From Oscillospiraceae bacterium (GTDB taxonomy: Bacteria > Bacillota > Clostridia > Oscillospirales > UBA929), in NCBI GenBank assembly GCA_009782475.1, contig WRIZ01000005.1, forward strand, positions 39,377 to 103,376: 64,000 nucleotides of DNA. The letters are read 5' to 3'. Numbering within the stretch: the stretch's first letter is position 1; each line of letters begins with the position of its first letter. The position numbers were made by a program, and so were the translations under genes. Shown here piece by piece: positions 52,369 to 61,697 of this stretch. The notes under the pieces are model-generated. The model was not told the DNA's origin. It worked only from the letters and a program-made list of their open reading frames with translations, and searched no databases.

Positions 52369-55300
52369 ATGTTCCGACGATGCGCCGTCTTTCTCCTGTC
52401 CGCCGCCCTCCTTCTCCCATCTGTACCCAACACGCGGGCAGACGCGCCGTATAATACCGGGGGGCATACATATTACCGATCCCACACCTCGACCCCGGCC
52501 TTTTGGGCCGGCTACACCGTCAACACCATGCGCCACAACGCCGCGGGGGAAAATGAAGAACATATCATCTCTTACATACCCAACACAGGGATCCTCCCTG
52601 TCGTCGTGGGGCCGGATCGTATGTACAACAGCGGCGTCACCATTGAGGAAGCCGCGGCGCGCGCCAGCAGCCAATGGTATGACGTGATCGGCGGGATCAA
52701 CGGGAGTTATTTCCGATTCGATACCCTGACGCCGATCGGCTTGCAGATACGGTACGACTTTCCCTCGAAGAAAGGCATTGTCACCTGTTATGATAAATCG
52801 GAAGCGTGGCAGCCTGTCGTTGGGTTTACCGATAACGGCGCGGCGTTGTTCGGGAACCCCGGCATTTCCATTTCTGTTTCCACCGCCGGGGGGACGGTTG
52901 AGGTGGACAAGCTCAACAAACGGCGTGATTCGGGCTTTATCACCCTGTATACACGGGATTTTTCAAGCACCACACAAACCAGCCAGAGCGGCGTTCATGT
53001 CGTCATGCGCGTTTCCGGGAAACTCACGCCGGGCGGGACGCTGACCGGAACGGTCACACAGGTGCTCAAAGGCTCGGCCGCCTATACCATCGCGGACGAT
53101 GAAATGGTTTTATCGGCCAGCTCTGAAAAAGAGATCGAAAAACTCGCTTTGTTTACGGCGGGGGACGCCGTGACCGTTTCGGTTCCCTGCACCCCGGACT
53201 GGGAGAGGGTGACCGGGGCCGCCGTGGGCGTGTATACGCTGCTGAAGGACGGGAAACCGACCGGGGTTTCGGATGGCGGGCGCAAGCCGCGCACGGCCGT
53301 CGGCGTCCGTGAAGACGGCTCTGTCGTCTTCTATACGGTCGACGGACGCCAGCCCGGCTACAGCAACGGCCTGACGCTGGGTGAAACGGCACAGCGGCTG
53401 CTCGACATGGGCTGTGTGGACGCTGTTGAACTGGACGGCGGCGGCTCCACAGCCATGATGGTGCGTCAGCCGGGCGAACAGAACGCTAGGGTGGTGAATA
53501 CCCCTTCCGAAGGAGGTTTGCGGAAATGCGCCGACTATATCATTCTGACCAACGTCTTCCCCCTCTCCGACGGGAGCGTTTCGCACCTCTTCCCGCAGCC
53601 TGCCTATGTAACCATGCTGCCCGAAGCGTCCGTTGATTTTACCATGCTGGCGACCGACGACTATTACCGTTCGGCTGTGCTGCCGTTCGGCTGGATCAAT
53701 CAAATCGAAAGCTCGGCCTCAAACGATATAGGCCGGATGAACGGCGTTTCGTTCACAGCCGAGTATCCGGGGGAGACGACGGTTGACTTCACGCTGGGCA
53801 AAGCCAGCGGTTCGGCAAAGGTGACGGTCGCGGCACGGCTGGATTCCATTTCCGTGACCGACAAAGACACCGGGCTGGCCGTCAACGAGATCATCGCCGC
53901 GCCGGGTCAGACGGTCAACCTGGCCGCTTCCGCTATGCTCAACAAGGAGAAAGTCCTTTCGTCGGCGCGCAGTTACCAATGGTCGGTGGAAGGAGAGATC
54001 GGAACCATTACGCGGGACGGGGTGTTCACCGCGTCCTCCGAATTGAATCAATCCGGGCGCATCATCGTTTCGGCCGCCGGGGAGAGAGTCGTTTTGCCGG
54101 TGACCGTCGGCCCGGAACCCCGGATCATCGGGTCTTTTGACAACGATATAAGCATCCTTGCTCCCCGGAACGGGGAGCTTTCGGCAAGAAGAGCCACCGA
54201 TCAAAATGTTGTTGAGCGGGGGACAGGATCGGCCGCGCTTTCTTACTCGTTCACCCAAACCCTTCCCCTTCCTCAAGCCATTGGTTTGAAGGTAAACATG
54301 ACCGCCAATCCCCCCTATGTCCACTTTTTGGTGACAGGAGACGGTTCCGGGCATGAACTGGCTGTCGCGGCAACGGCGGCAAACGGGGCTGTTACGAGCA
54401 TCCTTCTCGGAAAGCTGGATTTTACCGGGGTAAAAATGCTTTCAGCCGAATTGCCGGCACGAACGGTTTCCCTCTCCGGCCTTTCCGTGATCCCCAACAA
54501 AGACGGCCCTTTGAAAGGAACGTTTTATCTGCATCAAATCATTTCCTCTTGGTCGGCCGAGCTGTCTGAACAACCCCCTTCCGTGACGGTTGATTGGCCG
54601 TATGAGGAAGGGGACGAACTGGTATTTAGGATAAAGGCTGTTGACTTCAATGGAAATCTTCCCAAAGAAGTGACCATCCGGTGGAACGGGGAGGTCTTGC
54701 CGTCGCCGAAATGGGATGTTTATACGGGGCAGGCCGACATTCGCGTCCCTTCGCCACCGCACGGGTTGTATGTTTTATCGGTGGACGCGGTGGATGTTTT
54801 GGGACGGCGCGACCGTCAGATCAGAGCGGAAACAAAGGGGCGGAACCCTTCCTCCTCTTCCGCCATCTTTGACGCGGCCGATCAATGGTATACCGGCTAT
54901 GTGGACTTTTTGGACGACCGGAGTATACTGGAAACCGAAAACATCTTCGGCCTGCGGTATTACCATCCTGAACACAATGTGACCCGCCTGGAAGTCATGG
55001 TGATGCTGTACAGAGTTCTAAACCTCTCCGCCCCGGCGCAGGTCAATCTGCCGTTTGACGACATTGGCTCCCTCTCCCAAGAGGAGATCGCGGCCGTAAA
55101 AGCCGTTTACGGGAACAGCATCGTCAGCGGCAAAGTGCGGGCAAACGGAAATCTATATCTCGACCCGGACGGGCTGATGACCCGCGCCGAGCTGTTTACC
55201 GTGATGAACAAAACAATCCCGCGCGGATATGAGCGTTCCAATCTCTCGGCTTTTCCCGATAGACCCGATGTGCCGTCTTTTGCCCTCAGGGCAGCGCAAA

Positions 55301-55407
55301 CACTGGTTGGTATGGGGGTTGTCAGCGGCAGCAACGGATTGCTTCTCCCCAACGATCCCATCAAAAGATCGGAAGTCTGCTCGCTCTTCTGCCGGTTTTT
55401 CTATTGA
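52369..55407 (+). CDS. Secreted phosphodiester glycosidase (NAGPA-like) with Ig-like region and C-terminal SLH repeats
   Basis: Signal peptide; KPRTAVGVREDGSVVFYTVDGR...GCVDAVELDGGGSTAMMVR; C-terminal SLH-like LPFDDIGSLSQEEIAAVKAVYGNSIVSG and TRAELFTVMNK. Confidence 0.88.
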   Translation: MFRRCAVFLLSAALLLPSVPNTRADAPYNTGGHTYYRSHTSTPAFWAGYTVNTMRHNAAGENEEHIISYIPNTGILPVVVGPDRMYNSGVTIEEAAARASSQWYDVIGGINGSYFRFDTLTPIGLQIRYDFPSKKGIVTCYDKSEAWQPVVGFTDNGAALFGNPGISISVSTAGGTVEVDKLNKRRDSGFITLYTRDFSSTTQTSQSGVHVVMRVSGKLTPGGTLTGTVTQVLKGSAAYTIADDEMVLSASSEKEIEKLALFTAGDAVTVSVPCTPDWERVTGAAVGVYTLLKDGKPTGVSDGGRKPRTAVGVREDGSVVFYTVDGRQPGYSNGLTLGETAQRLLDMGCVDAVELDGGGSTAMMVRQPGEQNARVVNTPSEGGLRKCADYIILTNVFPLSDGSVSHLFPQPAYVTMLPEASVDFTMLATDDYYRSAVLPFGWINQIESSASNDIGRMNGVSFTAEYPGETTVDFTLGKASGSAKVTVAARLDSISVTDKDTGLAVNEIIAAPGQTVNLAASAMLNKEKVLSSARSYQWSVEGEIGTITRDGVFTASSELNQSGRIIVSAAGERVVLPVTVGPEPRIIGSFDNDISILAPRNGELSARRATDQNVVERGTGSAALSYSFTQTLPLPQAIGLKVNMTANPPYVHFLVTGDGSGHELAVAATAANGAVTSILLGKLDFTGVKMLSAELPARTVSLSGLSVIPNKDGPLKGTFYLHQIISSWSAELSEQPPSVTVDWPYEEGDELVFRIKAVDFNGNLPKEVTIRWNGEVLPSPKWDVYTGQADIRVPSPPHGLYVLSVDAVDVLGRRDRQIRAETKGRNPSSSSAIFDAADQWYTGYVDFLDDRSILETENIFGLRYYHPEHNVTRLEVMVMLYRVLNLSAPAQVNLPFDDIGSLSQEEIAAVKAVYGNSIVSGKVRANGNLYLDPDGLMTRAELFTVMNKTIPRGYERSNLSAFPDRPDVPSFALRAAQTLVGMGVVSGSNGLLLPNDPIKRSEVCSLFCRFFY

Positions 55408-55619
55408 TTCTATAAGGTACATATAATAATAAAGAAAGGTATATATTGTTGTTATAGGCAGGAAATGTGGATAAGCCGTAAAACAGCCGTGAGGCCAAAA
55501 AAAGAAGTTTTCGGCAGCTGTGGAAAAAAAGAAAGGTTGCAGCACTTTTTCCACAAAGAAAAATTGGGTTTTTCTGCTAGACGAGTTATTCTTTCCACAT
55601 CTAAACAAATTGTGGACAA
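55406..55619. promoter_or_regulatory. Candidate replication origin: AT-rich tract plus DnaA-box cluster
   Basis: AT-rich 55406-55456; TGTGGATAA (55466-55474), TGTGGAAAA (55519-55527), TTTTCCACA (55547-55555), CTTTCCACA (55591-55599), TGTGGACAA (55611-55619). Confidence 0.6.
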
Positions 55620-55633
55620 AAAGGAGGGGTTTG

Positions 55634-56221
55634 ATGAATTTTCTCATTCTGAACGGCAGTCCTAAAAAAGAAGGGCTGTGCCATTCGGTCACGCAGGAGA
55701 TCATACGCGGCGCGAAAGACGGCGGAGCCGAGGTTTCTGTGCTGGTGACAAACGGGATCAAACGGTGTCATTGCTGCGGCGAGGGCTGGGGTGTTTGCTT
55801 CGCGGAACACCGCTGCGCGTTTGGGGACGACGGGTTTACCGGGGTGCAGAAAGCCATCCGGGAGGCGGACGCCCTCTGCATGATTACGCCTGTTTACTGG
55901 GCAGAGGTTTCTGAGGGGCTGAAATGCCTGATGGATAGGCTGCGCCGCTGTGAAAATCCGTTTCAGGGCAATGTCGGGTCGCTGACTGATAAGCCGGTTT
56001 TATTGGCGGCTGTTCCGGGAGGGTCGGGTAACGGCTTGATTCCTTGTTTGGATCAAATGAACCGGTTTTGCCAACATACCAAAGCCGTCGTATTCGACCA
56101 TATCGGCGTAAACCGCTGGAACGCCGATTACAAACGCGCCGCCGCTTATGCCGCCGCGAAAGCGATGGCAGAAGGACGTAAAGCTGGAGAGAGCTGCCCT
56201 GCAGATTCACAGGGAGGCTAA
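55634..56221 (+). CDS. NADPH-dependent FMN reductase / flavodoxin-family protein
   Basis: MNFLILNGSPKKEGLCHSVTQEIIRGAKDGGAEV...ADALCMITPVYWAEVSEGLKCLMDRLRR. Confidence 0.9.
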   Translation: MNFLILNGSPKKEGLCHSVTQEIIRGAKDGGAEVSVLVTNGIKRCHCCGEGWGVCFAEHRCAFGDDGFTGVQKAIREADALCMITPVYWAEVSEGLKCLMDRLRRCENPFQGNVGSLTDKPVLLAAVPGGSGNGLIPCLDQMNRFCQHTKAVVFDHIGVNRWNADYKRAAAYAAAKAMAEGRKAGESCPADSQGG

Positions 56222-56282
56222 ATTTATTTTAGACGACCGACTGTGAATCGTCGCGGGGCGCGACAAGAAAGGATAGAGTATA

Positions 56283-57770
56283 TTGTATACATATGAGAAT
56301 CCAATCATCAAAGGCTACAACCCCGATCCGTCAGTCTGCCGGGTAGGGGAGGATTATTACCTTGTGACCTCCTCTTTTGAGTATTTTCCGGGCGTTCCTG
56401 TCTATCACAGTAAAAACCTTGCCGATTGGACGCTGATCAGCCACTGCTTAACGAGAAAAGAACAGCTGGTTTTAGACGACGCCCGGCCTTCGGGCGGCAT
56501 TTACGCGCCGACCATCCGATTCTATAACGGGCGTTTCTGCATGACGACGACCAATGTGTCGCATAAAGGCAACTTCATCGTCACAGCACCCGATCCGCGC
56601 GGTTCGTGGGGAGACCCGATTTGGATCAAACAAGGCGGCATCGACCCTTCCATCTTTTTCGACGACGACGGAACGGCTTATTTCACCTCCACCGGCTCAG
56701 ACGACGGAAAAACCGGGATGTATCTCTGCGCCCTGCACCCCGAAACCCTTGAACAGCAAACGGAGTCTGTTCTACTGACCCAAGGGGGAGGCGGGCGGTT
56801 CGCCGAAGCCCCGCATCTGTATAAAAAAGACGGGTTTTACTATCTGCTTTTGGCCGAGGGCGGCACCGAGTTCGGCCATATGGTCACCATTTTCCGCAGC
56901 CGCGCCGTCACCGGGCCGTATGAGCCATGCCCGCACAACCCCATCCTCACCCACCGGGGCATGAACGCGCAATACAGCCCCATTCAATGCACCGGGCACG
57001 CCGACCTGCTGGAAGACCATAACGGGAACTGGTGGATGGTCGCGCTGGGAACACGCCCCCTGCCAGGCGTCATGCTGCACAATTTAGGCCGCGAGACCTT
57101 TCTCGCTCCCGTGGTGTGGGACAGCGGCGACTGGCCTGTTGTCAACGGAAACGGAACCATCGGCTTGCAAATGTCCGGCCCCCTTCCTGCGCCCCCGGCC
57201 GCCGGGCATTCATTCGGTTATACGGAAAAGGATTTTCTCTATATCCGCAACCCGGAGCCCGCACGGTATACCCTTGCCCCCGAAAGAAAGGCGTTTACCC
57301 TGCGGGGCGGCGGCACGGCTTTGCGGGAAACGGACGGGACGCCGCCCACCTTCCTCGGGGTGCGGCAAACGGAGTTTGACATGACGGCGAAAGCCGACGT
57401 GACCGTTGGCGAAGACGGCGCGAAAGGCGGGCTTGCTGCCTATTACGGCCCCGATTATCATTACGCGGTCTATTTGACACGGTTCGGCGGCGTGACCTAT
57501 GTGCGCACCTGCCGCCGGGTTCATGACATAGAATCCAAAAGCGAACGGATCCCCATCTACGGGGACACGGCCACCCTCAGCATCCAGGCAGGGAAGGAAT
57601 GCTATATGCTATGCTGTCAGGACACATCGGGCAAAACGGTAGAACTGGCGCGCGGCGCGGCGGCCGGGCTGTGCACCGAAGGGACGGCTTCGATGACGTT
57701 TACGGGAACACTTTTGGGGATGTTCGCCGAACGCGGAGAGGTAGAGTTTACAGAGTTTGCGGCGGATTAG
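56283..57770 (+). CDS. GH43-family glycoside hydrolase (beta-xylosidase/arabinofuranosidase-like), TTG start
   Basis: YENPIIKGYNPDPSVCRVGEDYYLVTSSFEYFPGVPVYHSKNLADW; FAEAPHLYKKDGFYYLLLAEGGT. Confidence 0.93.
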   Translation: MYTYENPIIKGYNPDPSVCRVGEDYYLVTSSFEYFPGVPVYHSKNLADWTLISHCLTRKEQLVLDDARPSGGIYAPTIRFYNGRFCMTTTNVSHKGNFIVTAPDPRGSWGDPIWIKQGGIDPSIFFDDDGTAYFTSTGSDDGKTGMYLCALHPETLEQQTESVLLTQGGGGRFAEAPHLYKKDGFYYLLLAEGGTEFGHMVTIFRSRAVTGPYEPCPHNPILTHRGMNAQYSPIQCTGHADLLEDHNGNWWMVALGTRPLPGVMLHNLGRETFLAPVVWDSGDWPVVNGNGTIGLQMSGPLPAPPAAGHSFGYTEKDFLYIRNPEPARYTLAPERKAFTLRGGGTALRETDGTPPTFLGVRQTEFDMTAKADVTVGEDGAKGGLAAYYGPDYHYAVYLTRFGGVTYVRTCRRVHDIESKSERIPIYGDTATLSIQAGKECYMLCCQDTSGKTVELARGAAAGLCTEGTASMTFTGTLLGMFAERGEVEFTEFAAD

Positions 57771-57780
57771 GTCTATAAAA

Positions 57781-57797
57781 TTTAACAATTTGTTAAA
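57781..57797. promoter_or_regulatory. Palindromic operator-like site
   Basis: TTTAACAA-T-TTGTTAAA, just upstream of TTGACA. Confidence 0.4.
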
Positions 57798-57869
57798 ATC
57801 TGCTTGACATCCCGCTGTTTTTATGGTTGACTATAGAAAGCGCATCAATAATTGAAGGGGGAAAACAAA

Positions 57870-58154
57870 TTGAAAAAGGTACTATCACTTTCTTTAAGCG
57901 GCATACTGATCCTTGCCCTGCTGGTTGCTTGCGGCGGAGGTCTGAGCGGGACGTATGTAGGTTCGGAAGGCGAAGAGTATACGTTTAAGGGCGACAAAGT
58001 CACCATGTCATACGGTGGGGTTTCCATTGAAGGGACATACAAAATCGATGGGGACACAATCGAAATGACCATTATGGGTGAAACCGAATCGACAACGTAT
58101 AAAAAAGACGGAAAGACTATTGAAATTGGCGGAGAAACTTTTACCAAAAAGTAA
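57870..58154 (+). CDS. Small lipoprotein with lipocalin-like repeat
   Basis: LKKVLSLSLSGILILALLVACGGG lipobox; TFKGDKVTMSYGGVSIEGTYKIDGD...GGETFTKK; TTG start inferred. Confidence 0.75.
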   Translation: MKKVLSLSLSGILILALLVACGGGLSGTYVGSEGEEYTFKGDKVTMSYGGVSIEGTYKIDGDTIEMTIMGETESTTYKKDGKTIEIGGETFTKK

Positions 58155-58168
58155 ATGATTGCTCATAG

Positions 58169-58196
58169 CCGCCCGGCAAACGCCGGGCGGTTTGCT
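58169..58196 (+). terminator. Hairpin terminator
   Basis: CCGCCCGGC-aaac-GCCGGGCGG-tttgctt. Confidence 0.8.
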
Positions 58197-58272
58197 TTTG
58201 CTCAGGTAAAGACATTGCGTCTTTACGCCGGACATGATATACTATGTAAAAATCATGATAAGAGGAATCCCT

Positions 58273-60084
58273 ATGCAGGAGAACATCCGCAATTTTTGCA
58301 TCATTGCCCATATCGACCATGGCAAATCAACGCTGGCCGACCGGATCATCGAGCTGACACGCTCGGTTGAGAAGCGGGTCATGGCCGATCAGATTTTGGA
58401 CAATATGGATCTCGAGCGCGAGCGCGGCATCACCATCAAAGCCCGCGCCGTCCGGCTTGCCTATGCCGCCGGAGACGGCCAGACCTATGAATTGAATCTG
58501 ATCGACACCCCGGGGCATGTCGATTTCAACTATGAAGTCAGCCGTTCGCTGGCCGCCTGCGAGGGAGCTTTGCTGGTTGTTGACGCGGCGCAGGGCATCG
58601 AGGCGCAGACCTTGGCCAATACCTATTTGGCGTTGGAGCACAATTTGGAAGTCCTGCCTGTCATCAATAAAATAGACTTGATCGCCGCCGACCCCGACCG
58701 CGCCGCCCGGGAAATTGAAGACGTCATCGGCCTGCCGGCGCAGGACGCGCCGCGTATCTCGGCCAAAAATAACATCAACATCGAAGCGGTTTTGAAAACC
58801 ATCGTCGAAAGTGTTCCCCCTCCCGGAGGCGACCCGGACGCGCCGCTGAAAGCCCTGATTTTTGACAGCCAATACGACGCCTACAAAGGGGTCATCGTTC
58901 TCGTCCGTGTTTTCGACGGCACGGTGAAAGCGGGCGACATCATCCGTATGATGGCGACCGGGGCGGAGTATCAGCTGGTCGAAGTCGGGTATCTGCGACC
59001 GCTCGGCATGGAAGCCTGCGATACATTGAAAGCCGGCGAGGTGGGCTATCTCACCGCGTCGATCAAAGAAGTGCGGGATACACAGGTGGGTGACACCGTC
59101 ACGCTGGCGGAAGCCCCGGCGGAACACCCTCTCCCGGGATATAAAAAAGCACAGCCGATGGTCTTTTCTGGCGTCTACCTCGCCGACGGAGCCAAATACC
59201 CCGACCTGCGCGACGCGCTGGAACGGCTTTACCTCAACGACGCCTCGCTCACTTTTGAGCCGGAGACGTCGGTCGCGCTGGGTTACGGGTTCCGCTGCGG
59301 CTTCTTGGGGCTGCTGCACATGGAAGTCATTCAGGAGCGGCTGGAGCGTGAGTTTAACCTCGACCTGATCACCACCGCGCCCAGCGTTATCTATAAAATA
59401 CACAAGACCAACGGGGAGATCGTTTCGATCGACAACCCGCTCAACTACCCCGACCCGTCGCACATCACGGCGGCCGAAGAGCCGTTTGTCAAGGCCGACG
59501 TCATCACGCCGCAAGAATATGTCGGCAGCCTGATGGAGCTGTGTCAGGAACGGCGCGGCGTCTTCCGGGACATGCAGTACATCGACGGCGCGGCGCAAGG
59601 GCGGGTCAATCTTCACTATGAATTGCCGCTGGGCGAGATCATCTATGACTTTTTTGACGCGCTGAAAAGCCGTACCCGCGGCTACGCTTCGCTGGACTAT
59701 GAAATGCTGGACTACCGCAAGAGCGACTTGGTCAAGCTCGACGTTCTGCTCAACGGGGAAGTGGTGGACGCCCTCTCGTTCATCGTCCACACCGACAAAG
59801 CCTACCCGCGCGCGCGCAGAATTGCCGAAAAACTCAAAGAGCACATCCCGCGCCAAATGTTTGAGGTGCCGGTGCAGGTGGCCATCGGCGGCAAGATCAT
59901 CGCCCGCGAAACGGTGCGCGCCATGCGCAAAGACGTCTTGGCCAAATGCTACGGCGGCGACATCACCCGCAAGAAGAAACTGCTGGAGAAGCAGAAAGAG
60001 GGCAAAAAACGGATGCGCAGCCTCGGCTCGGTCAGCGTGCCGCAAGAGGCCTTCATGGCAGTGCTGAAGCTGGATGAGGATTAG
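58273..60084 (+). CDS. lepA: Elongation factor 4
   Basis: [65 protein letters not shown]. Confidence 0.98.
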   Translation: MQENIRNFCIIAHIDHGKSTLADRIIELTRSVEKRVMADQILDNMDLERERGITIKARAVRLAYAAGDGQTYELNLIDTPGHVDFNYEVSRSLAACEGALLVVDAAQGIEAQTLANTYLALEHNLEVLPVINKIDLIAADPDRAAREIEDVIGLPAQDAPRISAKNNINIEAVLKTIVESVPPPGGDPDAPLKALIFDSQYDAYKGVIVLVRVFDGTVKAGDIIRMMATGAEYQLVEVGYLRPLGMEACDTLKAGEVGYLTASIKEVRDTQVGDTVTLAEAPAEHPLPGYKKAQPMVFSGVYLADGAKYPDLRDALERLYLNDASLTFEPETSVALGYGFRCGFLGLLHMEVIQERLEREFNLDLITTAPSVIYKIHKTNGEIVSIDNPLNYPDPSHITAAEEPFVKADVITPQEYVGSLMELCQERRGVFRDMQYIDGAAQGRVNLHYELPLGEIIYDFFDALKSRTRGYASLDYEMLDYRKSDLVKLDVLLNGEVVDALSFIVHTDKAYPRARRIAEKLKEHIPRQMFEVPVQVAIGGKIIARETVRAMRKDVLAKCYGGDITRKKKLLEKQKEGKKRMRSLGSVSVPQEAFMAVLKLDED

Positions 60085-60099
60085 AGGGGCCAGAACATC

Positions 60100-60522
60100 A
60101 TGAAGAAATTTATGTTTTTTATAATTATAATTGCACTTATAGCTATAAGCGTATATGCTTATGATAACATCATTTCGGCAGAACCAATTGCCCCGATTCT
60201 TAATACGTCACAAAGTATAGTGCCGCAGATTGAACCATCGCCTAGTATTTCTCCCCAAACGCAACCTTCTCTGATACCAAAGGTTGAACAGTCAGCAGAG
60301 CCATCAGAAGTACAAATTATAGAGCTATCGCCGGATATTTCTCCTGAAATAGAACCATCTCCGTCAACAACTATCGAAACATCAGAGGAACTAGATGTAA
60401 TACCTACTTCAGAACCATCGCCAGATACATACACGTTAGAAATTGTGAGTATAACAACACATTATTTGACTGTCAGCGGCGATAAGAAGCAAGTACGAGT
60501 GGACTTTGAGGTGACGAAATAA
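60100..60522 (+). CDS. Hypothetical secreted/anchored protein with Ser/Pro/Glu-rich repeats
   Basis: N-terminal hydrophobic helix; repeated EPSPSISPQ / SPDISPEIEPSPS / SEPSPD units. Confidence 0.6.
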   Translation: MKKFMFFIIIIALIAISVYAYDNIISAEPIAPILNTSQSIVPQIEPSPSISPQTQPSLIPKVEQSAEPSEVQIIELSPDISPEIEPSPSTTIETSEELDVIPTSEPSPDTYTLEIVSITTHYLTVSGDKKQVRVDFEVTK

Positions 60523-60618
60523 ATAAAATAAGATTTGAGCCGCAAAGGATATATTGCAACTAAAAACCAGTTGCATTTTCTCGCAATTCAGTATATACTA
60601 TAATTAGGCGGTGGCGGA

Positions 60619-60870
60619 ATGAGCCAGCAGGATAAAATGATTGCCCGGCTGAAAACCAAGCCAAAAGACTATACTTTTGACGAAGCAAAAAGGTTACTGG
60701 AAAGTTGCGGCTACAATATGGCAAAAACGGGAAAAACAGGCGGTTCTCGGGTTTGCTTCATAAAAGAGAAAAAGGTTTTTCGTATGCACAAGCCGCATCC
60801 TAAAAACGAGCTTCTTTGCTATCAGGTCAAGGAATTGATCGATGAACTGAGACAGGAGGGTTTGCTGTGA
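60619..60870 (+). CDS. HicA-family toxin
   Basis: TFDEAKRLLESCGYNMAKTGKTGGSRVCFIKEKKVFRMHKPHPKNELLCYQVKELIDELR. Confidence 0.93.
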   Translation: MSQQDKMIARLKTKPKDYTFDEAKRLLESCGYNMAKTGKTGGSRVCFIKEKKVFRMHKPHPKNELLCYQVKELIDELRQEGLL

Positions 60871-61199
60871 GAAATTCTATGAATTATAAAGGGTATTACG
60901 GAAGCGTTGAATTTTCTGATGAGGATAACGTATTTTTTGGCAGAATCATTGGCATCAACGACCGTATCACATATGAGGGAGACAATGTGCAAACCTTGCG
61001 CCGCGATTTTGAAGAAGCGGTAGAAGATTACCTAGAAATATGTGCGCAGATGGGAAAAGAGCCGGAAAAAGCATATAAAGGCACATTTAATATACGTATT
61101 GCGCCCACACTTCATAGAAATCTCGCGATTTTCTCCGCTTCCCATGGAAAAACACTGAACGCCACAGTTGAAGAAGCCATAAGGGAGTATATCAATTAA
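60867..61199 (+). CDS. HicB-family antitoxin
   Basis: YKGYYGSVEFSDEDNVFFGRIIGINDRITYEGDNVQTLRRDFEEAVEDYLEICAQMGKEPEKAYKGTFNIRI; overlaps hicA. Confidence 0.93.
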   Translation: MRNSMNYKGYYGSVEFSDEDNVFFGRIIGINDRITYEGDNVQTLRRDFEEAVEDYLEICAQMGKEPEKAYKGTFNIRIAPTLHRNLAIFSASHGKTLNATVEEAIREYIN

Positions 61200-61207
61200 A
61201 TTGGAGG

Positions 61208-61670
61208 ATGACCGGGCTGCGTATGTACAGAGGCAACAGAATACTCGGCATCGGCATCGTGATTTTTTCGGTGACCATGCTGCTTAGTCATTTGATCCAT
61301 ATCCCCGAACCGGTTTTTGTCTTTTTCGAGGGAACCGGTGCCGCTATTGAAATTCTCGGCGTCATACTGCTTTTCAGAGAAAAGAGAGTTTCCGTTATGC
61401 CCAAACCCGGCAAGAGCATCAAACCGCTCGAACCCTCCGACCTCCCACAAGCGGCTGACGTCATCCGTAAGAGTTTCGCAACTGTGGCAAAGGAGTTAAA
61501 CCTCACCGAGGATAACTGCCCAAGGCGGCCGGAAAATCGCCATCGACATCATTGAGGATAATACGGTATTGAAAGATTGGTATCTCGCCAACGGATTCCG
61601 CCATACCGGAACAACACGGCATGAGCACTTGCCGTTTACGATTGGATTTATGGAGTGGGATTGCAACTGA
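61208..61670 (+). pseudogene. Small TM protein fused in frame to a GNAT acetyltransferase with an internal deletion/frameshift
   Basis: N-part ...KPLEPSDLPQAADVIRKSFATVAKELNLTEDNCP; another frame gives GGRKIAIDIIEDNTVLKDWYLANGFRHTGTTRHEHLPFTIGFMEWDCN*; central acetyl-CoA site missing. Confidence 0.65.
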
Positions 61671-61697
61671 AGAGTTTAGAGTAAAGGGTGAACCTCC

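Noticed and set aside
58327-60045. 572-aa minus-strand ORF opposite lepA
   Set aside because: Antisense shadow ORF produced by GC-rich codon usage.
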